Below, one piece after another: positions 51,102 through 59,675 of a stretch of DNA of 64,000 bases (within the stretch, counting starts at the first letter, position 1; each line of letters opens with the position of its first letter). The notes under the pieces were generated by a model, which was not told the DNA's origin, ran no database searches, and worked only from the letters and a program-made list of their open reading frames with translations. Position numbers and translations under genes: made by a program. Where the stretch lies: positions 2,542,001 through 2,606,000 of the forward strand of contig NZ_CP050145.1 in NCBI RefSeq assembly GCF_016767715.1, in the 5' to 3' direction. The DNA is from Mycobacteroides chelonae (GTDB lineage Bacteria; Actinomycetota; Actinomycetes; Mycobacteriales; Mycobacteriaceae).

Positions 51102-52025
51102 CTATTTACGGGATGGTTTAGAAAGATCGCACGTGGGTGGAGGGTGTGCGGAGGCGATGAGACGTTCCGCCAGTTGTGCGCTCGCCGGTCCGAGTTGAGA
51201 TTGTTCGGCCGACGCGAGGTAGATCTTCCACGTGATGGCAGGGCGGACGGCGAGCGCGCGCAAGTGCGCGAACTGTGTGGCCTCGCTGGCAGGCATGAAG
51301 ATGGTGCCGAGCCCATGCTGGACGAGGCTCGCAGCGATCGAATACTCAAGGGCGACTTCATGCGGCGTGAACGCGGTGACACCCGCGGCGGCAAAGGCGT
51401 CGTCGACCAAGCGTCGCAAGCCAAACTGGCTGGGAAAGCCGATGAGGTGTTCGTCGACAAGTTCGGTGATGCTGACGTGGCTTCGTTCGGCGAGTCGGTG
51501 ATCGGGTCGGCAGACAAACATCATGGGCTCTGCACAGAGGAGCCGCATCTGAACATCTGCCGGAAACCGATCGGGCGCTGAGACAAGGGCTAGGTCGAGG
51601 GTTCCGTTGGCGATGGCCGACAAGTATGCGCTCGATCCGGTTTGGCTTTGCCGCAAGCGGATTTGGACCAGCGGATAGTCGCGGTGGAACTGCCCCAGCA
51701 CCTCGGGTACGTCGAGCGGCCCACAGGAGATGAGTGCGCCGAGATCGACCCTCCCGGTCAGCGCGCCACGGAAATCTCCGACGGAATCTTTGGCATGCCG
51801 GGCGGTCTGGATGACGCGAATGGCATGCGTGTGGAACAACTCTCCGGCCGGGGTCAAACGGATCTGTTGCCGCGTACGGTCGAACAGTTCCACCCCAAGT
51901 TCCTTCTCTAACTTGCTCACCGAAGTAGACAGCGCGGACTGGACAACGTGGGCACGCTGAACCGCCCGGGAGAAGCTCATCTCACTGGCAACGGCAACAA
52001 AATGTTCCAACTGTCGAAGTTCCAT
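51102..52025 (-). CDS. LysR family transcriptional regulator
   Basis: A 307-residue protein from the ATG at 52025, with GAGGTGG upstream. The helix-turn-helix is at residues 1-60 (MELRQLEHFVAVASEMSFSRAVQRAHVVQSALSTSVSKLEKELGVELFDRTRQQIRLT). The effector domain runs from about 90 (VDLGALISCGPLDVPEVLGQFHRDYPLVQIRLRQSQT) to about 290. It is divergent from a quinone-oxidoreductase-like gene followed by a cupin and a DoxX gene, so it probably activates that module. The effector is unknown. Confidence 0.93.
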   Translation of the reverse strand: MELRQLEHFVAVASEMSFSRAVQRAHVVQSALSTSVSKLEKELGVELFDRTRQQIRLTPAGELFHTHAIRVIQTARHAKDSVGDFRGALTGRVDLGALISCGPLDVPEVLGQFHRDYPLVQIRLRQSQTGSSAYLSAIANGTLDLALVSAPDRFPADVQMRLLCAEPMMFVCRPDHRLAERSHVSITELVDEHLIGFPSQFGLRRLVDDAFAAAGVTAFTPHEVALEYSIAASLVQHGLGTIFMPASEATQFAHLRALAVRPAITWKIYLASAEQSQLGPASAQLAERLIASAHPPPTCDLSKPSRK

Positions 52026-52033
52026 CTGCCACC

Positions 52034-52052
52034 TCATCTATTTAGTAGATGA
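52034..52052. promoter_or_regulatory. LysR-box-like inverted repeat
   Basis: TCATCTA-TTTAG-TAGATGA has perfect 7-bp arms and contains the T-N11-A spacing of LysR sites. It is 9 bases before the LysR ATG and 78 bases before the divergent gene. Confidence 0.65.
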
Positions 52053-52129
52053 AATCTATCAAAAGTATGCGTTGGACTAGATGGGTTGCGGCGACTGTGA
52101 TGGAGAGGGACACGGACGAAAGGATGAGG

Positions 52130-53122
52130 ATGCCTGCCATGGATATGTCTTCGAAAGCAGCAGTGACGATGAAGGCGATCGTCGCGCAGCAAGGCACCGA
52201 GGGTGTCGGGCTGTCGTTGATGGACATGCCTTACCCGCATGCCGCGGAGAACGACGTCATCGTCCGGGTACATGCCGCCGGATTCACTCCCGGTGAACTC
52301 GACTGGCCCGGAACCTGGGCCGACCGCTCGGGACGGGACCGGGCTCCTAGCATTCCGGGGCACGAAGTATCCGGTGTGATAGCCGAATTGGGCTATGGAA
52401 CAACCGGGCTGACGGTAGGACAACGAGTCTTTGGCATCACAGACTGGGCGCGGAATGGAACGTTGGCAGAGTACGTCGCAGTGGAAGCGCGTAATCTTGC
52501 GCCACTCGCGGCTGATGTCGATCACGCAGCTGCGGCGGCCCTGCCTGTCTCTGGCCTGACAGCCTGGCAGGCGATGTTCGTCCATGCGCAGATCACCGCC
52601 GGCCAGTGCGTGCTGATACACGGTGCGGCAGGTGCAGTCGGCTCCGTCGCCGTACAACTCGCGCACGAGGCCGGCGCCTACGTCATCGGCAGCGGACGCG
52701 CGGTTCAGCGCGAGCAGATTTTGGGGCTTAAGGCGGATGAATTCGTTGACCTGGGTAGCGATTCGATTGAAGATGTCGGTGCGGTTGATGTGGTGTTCGA
52801 TGTCCTTGGCGGTGAGACCCTTGATCGTTCAGCGCAATTGGTGCGTGCCGGTGGCACGCTGGTCACCATTGCCGAGCCCCCACGGATCATTCCCCGGGGA
52901 GCGCGTGCGGTCTTCTTTGTCGTCGAACCAGACCGTGCACAGTTGACTTTTCTGGAAGAAAGATTGCGCGACGGCAGAATACGCCAAGACATCGGGTGCA
53001 TTCTTCCCCTCGAGAACGCGGTGAGGGCTTTCGACCCCGACCATAAGACTCCCGGCAAGACGATTATCCAGTTGCTCGCCGCCGCTCGAGGCGACAAGTC
53101 GCGTCAATCCGAAAGGGGATGA
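52130..53122 (+). CDS. NADP-dependent quinone oxidoreductase-like (zinc-free MDR family)
   Basis: A 330-residue protein from the ATG at 52130, with GGATGAGG just upstream. The core starts MKAIVAQQGTEGVGLSLMDMPYPHAAENDVIVRVHAAGFTPGELDW. GHEVSGVIAELG, the Rossmann motif LIHGAAGAVGSVAVQLAHEAGAYVIG and a GKTIIQL end are typical of quinone reductase-type medium-chain dehydrogenases. The structural-zinc Cys cluster is absent. It probably reduces a quinone or enone. It is followed after 6 bases by a cupin lipoprotein gene. Confidence 0.9.
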   Translation: MPAMDMSSKAAVTMKAIVAQQGTEGVGLSLMDMPYPHAAENDVIVRVHAAGFTPGELDWPGTWADRSGRDRAPSIPGHEVSGVIAELGYGTTGLTVGQRVFGITDWARNGTLAEYVAVEARNLAPLAADVDHAAAAALPVSGLTAWQAMFVHAQITAGQCVLIHGAAGAVGSVAVQLAHEAGAYVIGSGRAVQREQILGLKADEFVDLGSDSIEDVGAVDVVFDVLGGETLDRSAQLVRAGGTLVTIAEPPRIIPRGARAVFFVVEPDRAQLTFLEERLRDGRIRQDIGCILPLENAVRAFDPDHKTPGKTIIQLLAAARGDKSRQSERG

Positions 53123-53128
53123 GCCCAC

Positions 53129-53563
53129 ATGGTTCCGAAAGTTCTGCTTGTCGCCATGGGCGCCGCCGTGATGCTGGTGCCCGTGGCCTGCGCCGGACGT
53201 TCGCCGCAAAATGTGGGCGAAAACCCGGTAGTCCGAGAAGTATTCGATCGGCCGACCAATGTGCCTGGAAAGTCCTTGATATCAGTGACCGTGAGTTATC
53301 CGCCGGGCACAAAAAGTATGGCTCACCGTCATGCGAAGTCAGCATTCATCATGGCGTACGTGATCTTAGGTGCGATTCGCAGCCAAGTCGAGGGCCAGCC
53401 ATCACGGGTGTATCACGCCGGCGAAACCTGGTACGAAGACCCCGGCGCGCACCACACGATCGGCGAAAATGCCAGCGCCACAGAGCCAGCCGAGTTACTC
53501 GCAGTCTTCCTGGTCGATACCGGAGATGGACCGTTGACTACCGATGACGCGACCACGCAGTAG
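53129..53563 (+). CDS. Cupin-domain lipoprotein
   Basis: A 144-residue protein. The signal ends in a lipobox (MLVPVACAGR). The cupin metal motif is KSMAHRHAKSAFIMAYVILGAIRSQVEG, followed by ETWYEDPGAHHTIGEN with the second His pair. It lies 6 bases after the oxidoreductase gene and 8 bases before a DoxX gene. The three genes likely work together against an electrophile or quinone, with this one outside the membrane; that role is inferred. Confidence 0.87.
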   Translation: MVPKVLLVAMGAAVMLVPVACAGRSPQNVGENPVVREVFDRPTNVPGKSLISVTVSYPPGTKSMAHRHAKSAFIMAYVILGAIRSQVEGQPSRVYHAGETWYEDPGAHHTIGENASATEPAELLAVFLVDTGDGPLTTDDATTQ

Positions 53564-53571
53564 GAGGATTT

Positions 53572-53997
53572 GTGTACACGCTTGACCGAGTCAAGGTCGT
53601 CGAGCTAGCGCTGCGCGTGTCGCTCGCGACGGCCTTTCTGTCCGCAGTTGCTGACCGATTCGGGTGGTGGGCACCGCTCGGGCAGGGCAGTTGGGGGAGC
53701 ATGGGTGCCTTCACCGCGTACACCCATCAGCTGATTCCGTTGGCCTCCGGATGGTTACTGTCCGTCATCGTGTGGGCTTCCACTGCCGCCGAAGTGATCC
53801 TGGCGGTCTTGCTTCTCATCGCATGGAGGCCCGCGCTTGTCGGTGCGGCAACATGCCTGTTGCTCATTATGTTTGGGGCCAGCATGGCGGTATCTATCGG
53901 ACTGGAGGCACCGTTCAGCTACAGCGTTTTCTCCGCGGCCAGCGCTGGCGCGGCGTACGCGATACTCGGCACAAGGTCGCCGTCGCATACGAGTTGA
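53572..53997 (+). CDS. DoxX family membrane protein
   Basis: A 141-residue protein with four transmembrane helices: VELALRVSLATAFLSAVADRFGWW, LIPLASGWLLSVIVWASTAAEVILAVLLLI, PALVGAATCLLLIMFGASMAV and YSVFSAASAGAAYAIL. The first helix with R-x5-A-x4-S-A-V-A-D-R-F-G is the DoxX signature. The GTG at 53572 follows AGGAGG. DoxX proteins join thiol or quinone redox systems in mycobacteria; the function here is inferred from the operon. Confidence 0.87.
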   Translation: MYTLDRVKVVELALRVSLATAFLSAVADRFGWWAPLGQGSWGSMGAFTAYTHQLIPLASGWLLSVIVWASTAAEVILAVLLLIAWRPALVGAATCLLLIMFGASMAVSIGLEAPFSYSVFSAASAGAAYAILGTRSPSHTS

Positions 53998-54057
53998 CGT
54001 CCTTGAGAGTCACTGCAATCTGGACGGCCCATGCCAGCGGCGGATCGCAGCCGCGAA

Positions 54058-54888
54058 CTAGTTTGGCGTGGACACTGCGAGACCGGTAAACACAGAGAAG
54101 AGGTCTTGGTAGCGCGCTCCCATTACCCGGACGAGCACATCGAGCAGCTTGGCATCGGGTCCGACGAGCACGCGGGGTTTCTTCTTGCGCACGGCGGTAA
54201 GGATGATGCGGGCGGCGGCCTCTGGGCTGGTGATCGCCAGATACTTGTCGAACGCGGCGGCCGCCGCCCGCACATCGATACCTTCCGCGACGGTGGCGTT
54301 ACGGGCGATGGCAGTCTTGATACCGCCCGGGTGCACGCAGGTGACGGCGACCGGTTTCTTGCCGATGATCATCTCCTGGCGCAGTGACTCGGTGAAGCCG
54401 CGCACTGCGAACTTCGGGGCGTTGTAGGCACTCTGGCCAGGCAGGGACAACAAGCCGAACAGGCTGGAGACGTTGATGACGTGGCCGTCGCCGGAGGCGA
54501 TCAGGTGGGGCAGGAATGCTTTGGTGCCGTTGACGACACCCCAGAAGTCGACATCGAAGATGCGCTCCATGTCCTTGAACGGGCTCACCCCGACATCACC
54601 GGCATAGGCGATGCCGGCATTGTTGAATATCTGGTTGACCTTGCTGAACTGCCTTGTTATGGAGTCGGCGTAGAGCAGGAAAGCCTCACGCTCAACGACA
54701 TTGAGAAGGTCGGCGCGTACCTCGGCCCCGAGGGCTTGCACCTGTCGTTCGGTCTCGGAGAGTCCCTCGATGTTCACATCGCTGATGGCAACTTTGGCGC
54801 CCGAGCGAGCCAGCTCGAGCGCTAGAGCGCGCCCGATGCCCGAGCCTGCGCCGGTCACCACGGCCACCTTGCCGCTATAGCCTTCCAC
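54058..54888 (-). CDS. Short-chain dehydrogenase/reductase
   Basis: A 276-residue classical SDR: VAVVTGAGSGIGRALALELARSGAKVAISD (7-36), NNAGIAYAGDVG, the catalytic Ser in INVSSLFGLLSLP, then QSAYNAPKFAVRGFTESLRQEM, where the usual YxxxK reads Y-N-A-P-K. NAD(H)/NADP(H) is expected; an Asp after strand 2 (VAISDVN) suggests NAD. The long C-terminus (ARIILTAVRKKKPRVLVGPDAKLLDVLVRVMGARYQDLF) is common in mycobacterial SDRs. It is downstream of the 2OG-oxygenase gene by 27 bases. Confidence 0.93.
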   Translation of the reverse strand: MEGYSGKVAVVTGAGSGIGRALALELARSGAKVAISDVNIEGLSETERQVQALGAEVRADLLNVVEREAFLLYADSITRQFSKVNQIFNNAGIAYAGDVGVSPFKDMERIFDVDFWGVVNGTKAFLPHLIASGDGHVINVSSLFGLLSLPGQSAYNAPKFAVRGFTESLRQEMIIGKKPVAVTCVHPGGIKTAIARNATVAEGIDVRAAAAAFDKYLAITSPEAAARIILTAVRKKKPRVLVGPDAKLLDVLVRVMGARYQDLFSVFTGLAVSTPN

Positions 54889-54915
54889 TCCTGCCTCCTG
54901 ATGTGGGTCCGGTTT

Positions 54916-55872
54916 CTAATGCTGCAACTTTCTGGCTATGTCGCGGGCTTTGGCCTTGCGAAGATAAGCGAAATGCGCTTTGACTGCGGGGACGCCGAGA
55001 TTGGGGTTCACGACATACGCGCACATGCTGATGTTGCGGCTGAGGTTCAGAAGACGTTTGAAGACGAGTAGTCGGGCCTTTCGGGCGATGCCGTCCTGCG
55101 CTCCGTGCTCCCTGTAGTACGTCGTCTCGTCGCCACCGAAGCTGTCGGCCGGCGCGGCGGTGTAGTAGAACAGCGCCAGCGATTGCCGCCATGAGCCTTC
55201 GGCGACGGGATGGGGGAATCCGTGCACCGACTGGTCATCGGTGCGAAAGATGAGGGCCCTGCCCCAGACAGGAATGACCGTCCGAACGGCCCGGCCCTCC
55301 GCGTCGTAGAGCGACAGGCAACCTCCGTTATCGAGCGACCAGCTGTCATTCAAGTAGACGATAACGTTGATGCGGCGGTAGAGATTTAGCGCGCGAAGAT
55401 AGTGGAAGTCGGTGTGGGGAGTCAGGACGCCGCCCGCGCCGCTGAGGTGAATACCGCCCCCGAACAGATAGGGATCGGGGAGCAACTGCCCGATGCCGGT
55501 GATCTTTTCGAGCGCGCTCAGGAAGCGGGGTTCGTTAAGTTCTCTGATGACAGTTTTGAACGGTTCCGGGATGAGGTCTATCTCGGCGCAGAATCGCTTG
55601 TTCCGAATGTATCCGTCTTCCCAGTTGTTCCACCAGGGCCAATCGATGCCGGGGAAGTCGGCGGCGGTCTCGGAGGGCAGGCGGAGGAAATCGTCGACCA
55701 CCAGATGCGGAAATGGTTGAGCGGTATGGAATTTTTGGGCCAGGTCTGACGCGTTTCGTTCGAGTTCTTCGACTCTGACAACGGTATCTGTCTTGCGGAG
55801 TGTGCCGTATTTGCCCACATAGTCTTCGAGGGATTCTGTTGACTCGTTGGAAAGTTCATTATCGATCTGCAT
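54916..55872 (-). CDS. 2-oxoglutarate/Fe(II)-dependent oxygenase
   Basis: A 318-residue protein from the ATG at 55872 (MQIDNELSNESTESLEDY). The prolyl-hydroxylase-type double-stranded beta-helix has the Fe triad H153-x-D155 (LTPHTDFHYLRAL) and H217 (QSVHGFPHPV), and Arg229 (SWRQSLALFYYTA) to hold 2-oxoglutarate. The N-terminal QPFPHLVVDDFL start is typical of this family. It hydroxylates an unknown substrate. The C-terminal basic tail (LRKAKARDIARKLQH) is an addition to the fold. Confidence 0.9.
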   Translation of the reverse strand: MQIDNELSNESTESLEDYVGKYGTLRKTDTVVRVEELERNASDLAQKFHTAQPFPHLVVDDFLRLPSETAADFPGIDWPWWNNWEDGYIRNKRFCAEIDLIPEPFKTVIRELNEPRFLSALEKITGIGQLLPDPYLFGGGIHLSGAGGVLTPHTDFHYLRALNLYRRINVIVYLNDSWSLDNGGCLSLYDAEGRAVRTVIPVWGRALIFRTDDQSVHGFPHPVAEGSWRQSLALFYYTAAPADSFGGDETTYYREHGAQDGIARKARLLVFKRLLNLSRNISMCAYVVNPNLGVPAVKAHFAYLRKAKARDIARKLQH

Positions 55873-56058
55873 CAGATATCTGCTCCTCGCACTAGAGCAT
55901 GCGGAGTCCAGGCAGCCGTCCGCGTTCTTTGCGTCTGCACGATGCAACAGTGGGGTAGTGCAGTGCCATGGTTTCGGTCCCAACCAAATCGATGTTCTGT
56001 GGCTGAAGGTTGCTTGGGAGGGCTGAGACGGACAGTCGATGGGAGTATCTTCAGGCCT

Positions 56059-56505
56059 ATGGGGTACGCACGAGCGCTCAGAAGCTCCCGGCTTCGCGCT
56101 GTGGTGACACTGGCGACGGTGGGTGCTGTTGCCGTAAGTGCGGTTGCCTGTGGCCGGGCGGAGACTCGAACAGCAAGCCCTGCCGACAGTCCGGACCAAC
56201 TGGCGCTGGCAACGCTGGATCACATCGTGCAGGGTGACAACGCAGCCGCCACCACCCATTTCGACCGGACGATGGCAGATATGTTGTCGGCTCCGGCTCT
56301 GGGGCAAGCATGGATCACCTACCAGGAACTGTTGGGTGCGTATCAATCACACGGTGATCCCCACGACGTCCAGCGCGGCGAGCTGACCGTGGTGAACGTG
56401 CCTCTCCAGATGGAGCGTGCACCCGGCCAGTTCCGGCTGACCGTCCACCCGGACGGATCCGTCGCGGGTCTGTACTTCCTTAAGGACGGCGTCCCCGTAC
56501 CCTGA
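56059..56505 (+). CDS. DUF3887-like lipoprotein
   Basis: A 148-residue protein from the ATG at 56059. The signal ends in a lipobox (VGAVAVSAVACGR). The mature part, DQLALATLDHIVQGDNAAATTHFDRTMADMLSAPALGQAWITYQELLGAYQSHGDPHDVQRGELTVVNVPLQMERAPGQFRLTVHPDGSVAGLYFLKDG, has the NTF2-like DUF3887 pattern seen in exported hydrolases, but without a hydrolase domain. It probably binds a ligand at the cell surface. Confidence 0.8.
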   Translation: MGYARALRSSRLRAVVTLATVGAVAVSAVACGRAETRTASPADSPDQLALATLDHIVQGDNAAATTHFDRTMADMLSAPALGQAWITYQELLGAYQSHGDPHDVQRGELTVVNVPLQMERAPGQFRLTVHPDGSVAGLYFLKDGVPVP

Positions 56506-56663
56506 GTTCGCTTGTCAGGCATCAGCAGTCGCCGTTCCAATCATCCCGGAAGCCGCCTTCGCATTCGGCATCACGCGCGACGTACCAAACCTTCTTCACT
56601 CCTTAGCTGTGGCAATATCGTCGCCGAGCTCGAACGGCGGGCGCATGCTGTTAACCTGGCGGA

Positions 56664-57191
56664 ATGGCGTCCGCTCGGGCTTTGGGATGTATCGGAGCAC
56701 TGGCAGTTAGCGGCTTGTCATGGGCGCCGCCTGCCGTCGCTGAACCGCTATTGCCGGACCTGGATCGGTACACCGCGGTGAATACGTCCGACTACACGGT
56801 CGCGATCCCGACCAGCGGATACAACGGTGCCGTGAGCAGCGTGCAGTTCAGCACTCCCGCCGGCCAGAACTGCAGTGTGGTGATCAACGTTCGAGGAATG
56901 TGGGACATCGCGACGTGCACCGGGCCGATTCCGGGGAGTAGCTATAGCAGCGTGACCGCGAGCTATATGGAAGCCGGTAAGTTCGGCAACTCTCCGCCCG
57001 GTCCTGGGCAGGCGAAACTGTTGCCGGCTGGTAGCAAGGTCGTGTTCACCCGCGGGGTGTGGACCGGTACGTGCGCGGTTGACCAGGCGATGACCGCCTG
57101 CGTTGTCGACACGGTCCCGGGACCTGGCGAGTCAACCTCAAGGGCCCCACACGGTTTCGTGCTCGGCCCAGACGACAGCTCGACATTCTAG
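56664..57191 (+). CDS. Mycobacterial secreted protein of unknown function
   Basis: A 175-residue protein with a signal peptide (MASARALGCIGALAVSGLSWAPPAVA). The mature chain is beta-rich with four Cys (QNCSVVINVRGMWDIATC; GTCAVDQAMTAC), suggesting two disulfides. The N-terminal segment EPLLPDLDRYTAVNTSDYTV is common to a set of exported mycobacterial hypotheticals. The function is unknown. Bases 57192-57443 beyond it hold only a short unconvincing frame. Confidence 0.8.
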   Translation: MASARALGCIGALAVSGLSWAPPAVAEPLLPDLDRYTAVNTSDYTVAIPTSGYNGAVSSVQFSTPAGQNCSVVINVRGMWDIATCTGPIPGSSYSSVTASYMEAGKFGNSPPGPGQAKLLPAGSKVVFTRGVWTGTCAVDQAMTACVVDTVPGPGESTSRAPHGFVLGPDDSSTF

Positions 57192-57443
57192 AACCTTTGG
57201 CGGAAGAAATTGGCCGCAACGGGATGCGGTACCGCAGGGTCGGCACCGAGAGCAAGTCGATCTAATAAGAGCGCCAACTCAGGATCGATCACGGCGCCAT
57301 ATGCGTTCATTGCAGCCTCGACAGGGGCGTCGATTAGGACACATTGCCATCGGCCCACCGCGGTAAGGCCGCTCACCCTCCTCTAATGCCCGGCTTGTTG
57401 ATCTAGTGCAGCGGCCCATCGATCACGAAGTAGGCGCTGTTAG

Positions 57444-58160
57444 TCAGCCGGAGGGGATCGCGCCGATAAACGAGAGCAGTTCGAGCTTCTCGTAGCTTTC
57501 GCTCCCCGGCACTGCCGTATAGACCAAGAGCGAGTGCGACTCGTAGGGGTCCATCAGGATCTGGCAGTGGAGTTCGAGAAGCCCGACCTCCGGGTGCTGG
57601 TAGCGCTTGACCTCTCGTGGCGTGACGCCGACCTCGTGCTGCTTCCACAGGCTGCGGAACTCCGCGCTCTCGGCCATGAGTAACTCCACAAACCGGGCCG
57701 CCTTCGACTCGGAGCCCCGTAGAGTGAGTACACCTCTGAGCCCCGAAACGTACATGCGAGAGTAGAACTCGTGATCCTCGCGTAGATAGAGGTCACGTGC
57801 AGTCGGGTCGGTGAACCACCGGTACCCACTGCTTCGCGACGCTCCGCTGTGCCTGCACAGGTCGCCCAGGAGCGCGACGCTGAGTGGCGTCTGACGCAGG
57901 GTCTCACCGAGCTCAGTAACGATCTCAGCAGAGGTGTCAGTGAGCCTATCGAAGATACGCAGGATGCCGGGACTGACGTGCTCGTTGCACGAGTTACGAA
58001 CTGGTGGTTGGTGTCCGGCAAGCCGGAACAGGTGGTCGCGCTCGTCCCGAGAGAGACAGATCTGGACAGTTTCCGAGGAACTCACCGGACTCACATTCAC
58101 CTGAGACTGAGCACCGGGATATGTACGAAGGTAGGACGACTGCTTGACGTAACGGTTCAC
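57444..58160 (-). pseudogene. N-terminally truncated MmyB/XRE-family regulator
   Basis: The C-terminal MmyB-like ligand domain is intact: LSRDERDHLFRLAGHQPPV, GILRIFDRLTDTSAEIVTELGETLRQTPLSVALLGD, GYRWFTDPTARDLYLREDHEFYSRMYVSGLRG and EFRSLWKQHEVGVTPREVKRYQHPEVGLLELHCQILMDPYESHSLLVYTAVPGSESYEKLELL. Full regulators have about 70 residues of helix-turn-helix before LSRDERDHL. Here that part is reduced to a degenerate VNVSP stretch, and a stop lies in frame 14 codons upstream of the first possible start. It cannot bind DNA in the usual way and is probably a decayed gene. Confidence 0.75.
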
Positions 58161-58190
58161 CAGGCCCGTCGTAGGTGTGAGTGCTGCCGT

Positions 58191-58364
58191 CTAACAGCCT
58201 TTCGCATACGGCTCGTCAACTGCTGCAATGTGTCGATGGGCGGTATGGGGGTATTCGTCGTCGGGTAGCACCACGGCGTGGTGTTGTTCGGACCAGTCGG
58301 TCAGGTCTGCTTCCACGATGAGGACGCGGGTGTTGCCGGTGGGTATGTCGTCGTGTTTGAGCAT
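58191..58364 (-). CDS. Small acidic protein of unknown function
   Basis: A 57-residue protein with an ATG at 58364 and AGGAGAGG 7 bases upstream, a strong reason to accept so short a frame. Sequence: MLKHDDIPTGNTRVLIVEAD, then LTDWSEQHHAVVLPDDEYPH, then a His-rich end. One strand (RVLIVEADL) is hydrophobic. No family is recognised. It lies in the same accessory-looking stretch as the Hsp20 gene. Confidence 0.6.
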   Translation of the reverse strand: MLKHDDIPTGNTRVLIVEADLTDWSEQHHAVVLPDDEYPHTAHRHIAAVDEPYAKGC

Positions 58365-58602
58365 GGTTCGGCCTCTCCTGTGTCGGGAGGATGACAACAA
58401 TGCGGTCGTTCGGTGACGATTGCAGGACTTCAAGTTTGTGGTGGCGGGGCCGCCCCAGCCATGGGAAGTGTTGCCTAGGCTAGGCGTTGGCGCGCTTGAT
58501 GCATGGGCGCCGAGGGTGTGGTCCAGATGGCGGGCGGCCGGCCGCCGCGGTTGTGATGCCACCACCTCGCTTTCACGTGTCAGTCAATACGGTCGTCGGG
58601 TC

Positions 58603-58905
58603 TCAAGGGTGCTTCAGCTGACGCGGAGGGCTGCGTTGTGTCGGGTCGATCCGCTGGACCGGTTCACTATGCGCGGCCTGTCGATGTGGGTAAGACCGAC
58701 CAGCGCGCCGGGGCCCACACAGGGCACACCCAACCGCTGGTGGCGCCGGCCGCTGGCTGACAGGGGCGGGCGCAGCGGACTCGAAGATGGCATCGATTTC
58801 GTCGATTAGCGCCAGCACCACCGGCGGGTCGTCCACGGTCAGGGACGTGGCCAGGGTGTACGGCTCGATGGAACTGGGCGCTGCCATCGTGGTGCACTGC
58901 GTCAT
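58603..58905 (-). CDS. Small protein of unknown function upstream of the above
   Basis: A 100-residue frame with ATG at 58905 and GGAAGGAGAT 5-6 bases upstream. The N-terminal half (SIEPYTLATSLTVDDPPVVLALIDEIDAIFESAAP) looks like a real short helical protein; the C-terminal half is Pro/Arg-rich and may be read-through of decayed sequence. No family is recognised. It is 152 bases downstream of the Hsp20 gene and points the same way. Confidence 0.5.
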   Translation of the reverse strand: MTQCTTMAAPSSIEPYTLATSLTVDDPPVVLALIDEIDAIFESAAPAPVSQRPAPPAVGCALCGPRRAGRSYPHRQAAHSEPVQRIDPTQRSPPRQLKHP

Positions 58906-59057
58906 CGCTATCTCCTTCCGCTGTCAGCATCGGACCGGCCAATGAGGATCCCAGAGCGCACAGCCGCCGTTGGCGCGGCGCCCGGGGGAGTGACCGGGCA
59001 AGCGAAGCAACCTGCCCGGTCACCCCGGGACACCCCTTCAGGGCGACCACTCCCAGA

Positions 59058-59546
59058 TCAGGCGCTGACCGGTTCTTTGGCGGCAGCGTTGCCGTGCACC
59101 CGCTCGCCGTCCTCGGTGATCACCGTGTTGTCATCGATCGCCCTGGCGGATTCGCGCCGGTCGACGGTGATCTTGCGGGGCTTGGCCTTCTCTGCCACAG
59201 GGATTACCAGCCGTAGTACCCCGTCACGGTAGTCGGCGGTGATCCGGCCGGTGTCCAGGTTGTTGCCCAGCACCAGCTGGCGAGAAAACACGCCACGGGG
59301 CCGCTCGGCGGCGAGCATTTCACGGGACGAATCCACTGGAGCGCGGTTGGCGCGCACCGTCACGACATTGTTCTCGATATCCAGATCCAGCGAATCTGCC
59401 GCGATGCCCGGCAAGTCGAACTCCACGTGGAACTCGTCCCCGTCGCGCCACGCATCCATCAGCATCGTCGCTGGCCGGGCCGCCGTGCCCGGCACCTGCT
59501 GGGTGAGACGGTCCAACTCCCGGAATGGGTCTGTACGCAGCAGCAT
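59058..59546 (-). CDS. Hsp20/alpha-crystallin small heat-shock protein
   Basis: A 162-residue protein from the ATG at 59546 with GGAGG 8 bases upstream; upstream in-frame starts at 59561 and 59582 are less likely. The N-terminus [18 protein letters not shown] is typical of the mycobacterial 18-kDa antigen group. The alpha-crystallin domain is [38 protein letters not shown] to [20 protein letters not shown]. It is an ATP-independent holdase. Its promoter region contains a CIRCE element and a second palindrome, facing an HspR-like MerR gene. Confidence 0.95.
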   Translation of the reverse strand: MLLRTDPFRELDRLTQQVPGTAARPATMLMDAWRDGDEFHVEFDLPGIAADSLDLDIENNVVTVRANRAPVDSSREMLAAERPRGVFSRQLVLGNNLDTGRITADYRDGVLRLVIPVAEKAKPRKITVDRRESARAIDDNTVITEDGERVHGNAAAKEPVSA

Positions 59547-59605
59547 GGTAGCCACCTCCATCTGTCCTTTCTCCTGTGCCATCTGTGCGTTTCCAACTAG
59601 CTTAT

Positions 59606-59623
59606 CTATGCCAGTTGGTATAG
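59606..59623. promoter_or_regulatory. Imperfect palindrome, candidate MerR-family operator
   Basis: CTATGCCAGTTGGTATAG has arms CTATxCCA and TGGxATAG around a GT centre. MerR-type proteins bind such sites between promoter boxes. It lies between the divergent hsp20 and MerR genes. Confidence 0.45.
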
Positions 59624-59630
59624 ATTCTAT

Positions 59631-59657
59631 TTAGCACTCACCCACGTTGAGTGCAAG
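59631..59657. promoter_or_regulatory. CIRCE element (HrcA operator)
   Basis: TTAGCACTC-N9-GAGTGCAAG matches the CIRCE consensus TTAGCACTC-N9-GAGTGCTAA at 16 of 18 arm positions, with exactly the 9-base spacer. It is 85 bases upstream of the hsp20 start, so HrcA probably represses hsp20 and perhaps the divergent MerR gene. Confidence 0.8.
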
Positions 59658-59675
59658 TAGGGAAACGGGAAAAAT

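Noticed and set aside
57188..57376. 62-residue minus-strand frame downstream of the truncated MmyB gene
   Set aside because: No clear ribosome site and no recognised family; it could be a fragment, but the evidence is too thin to list.
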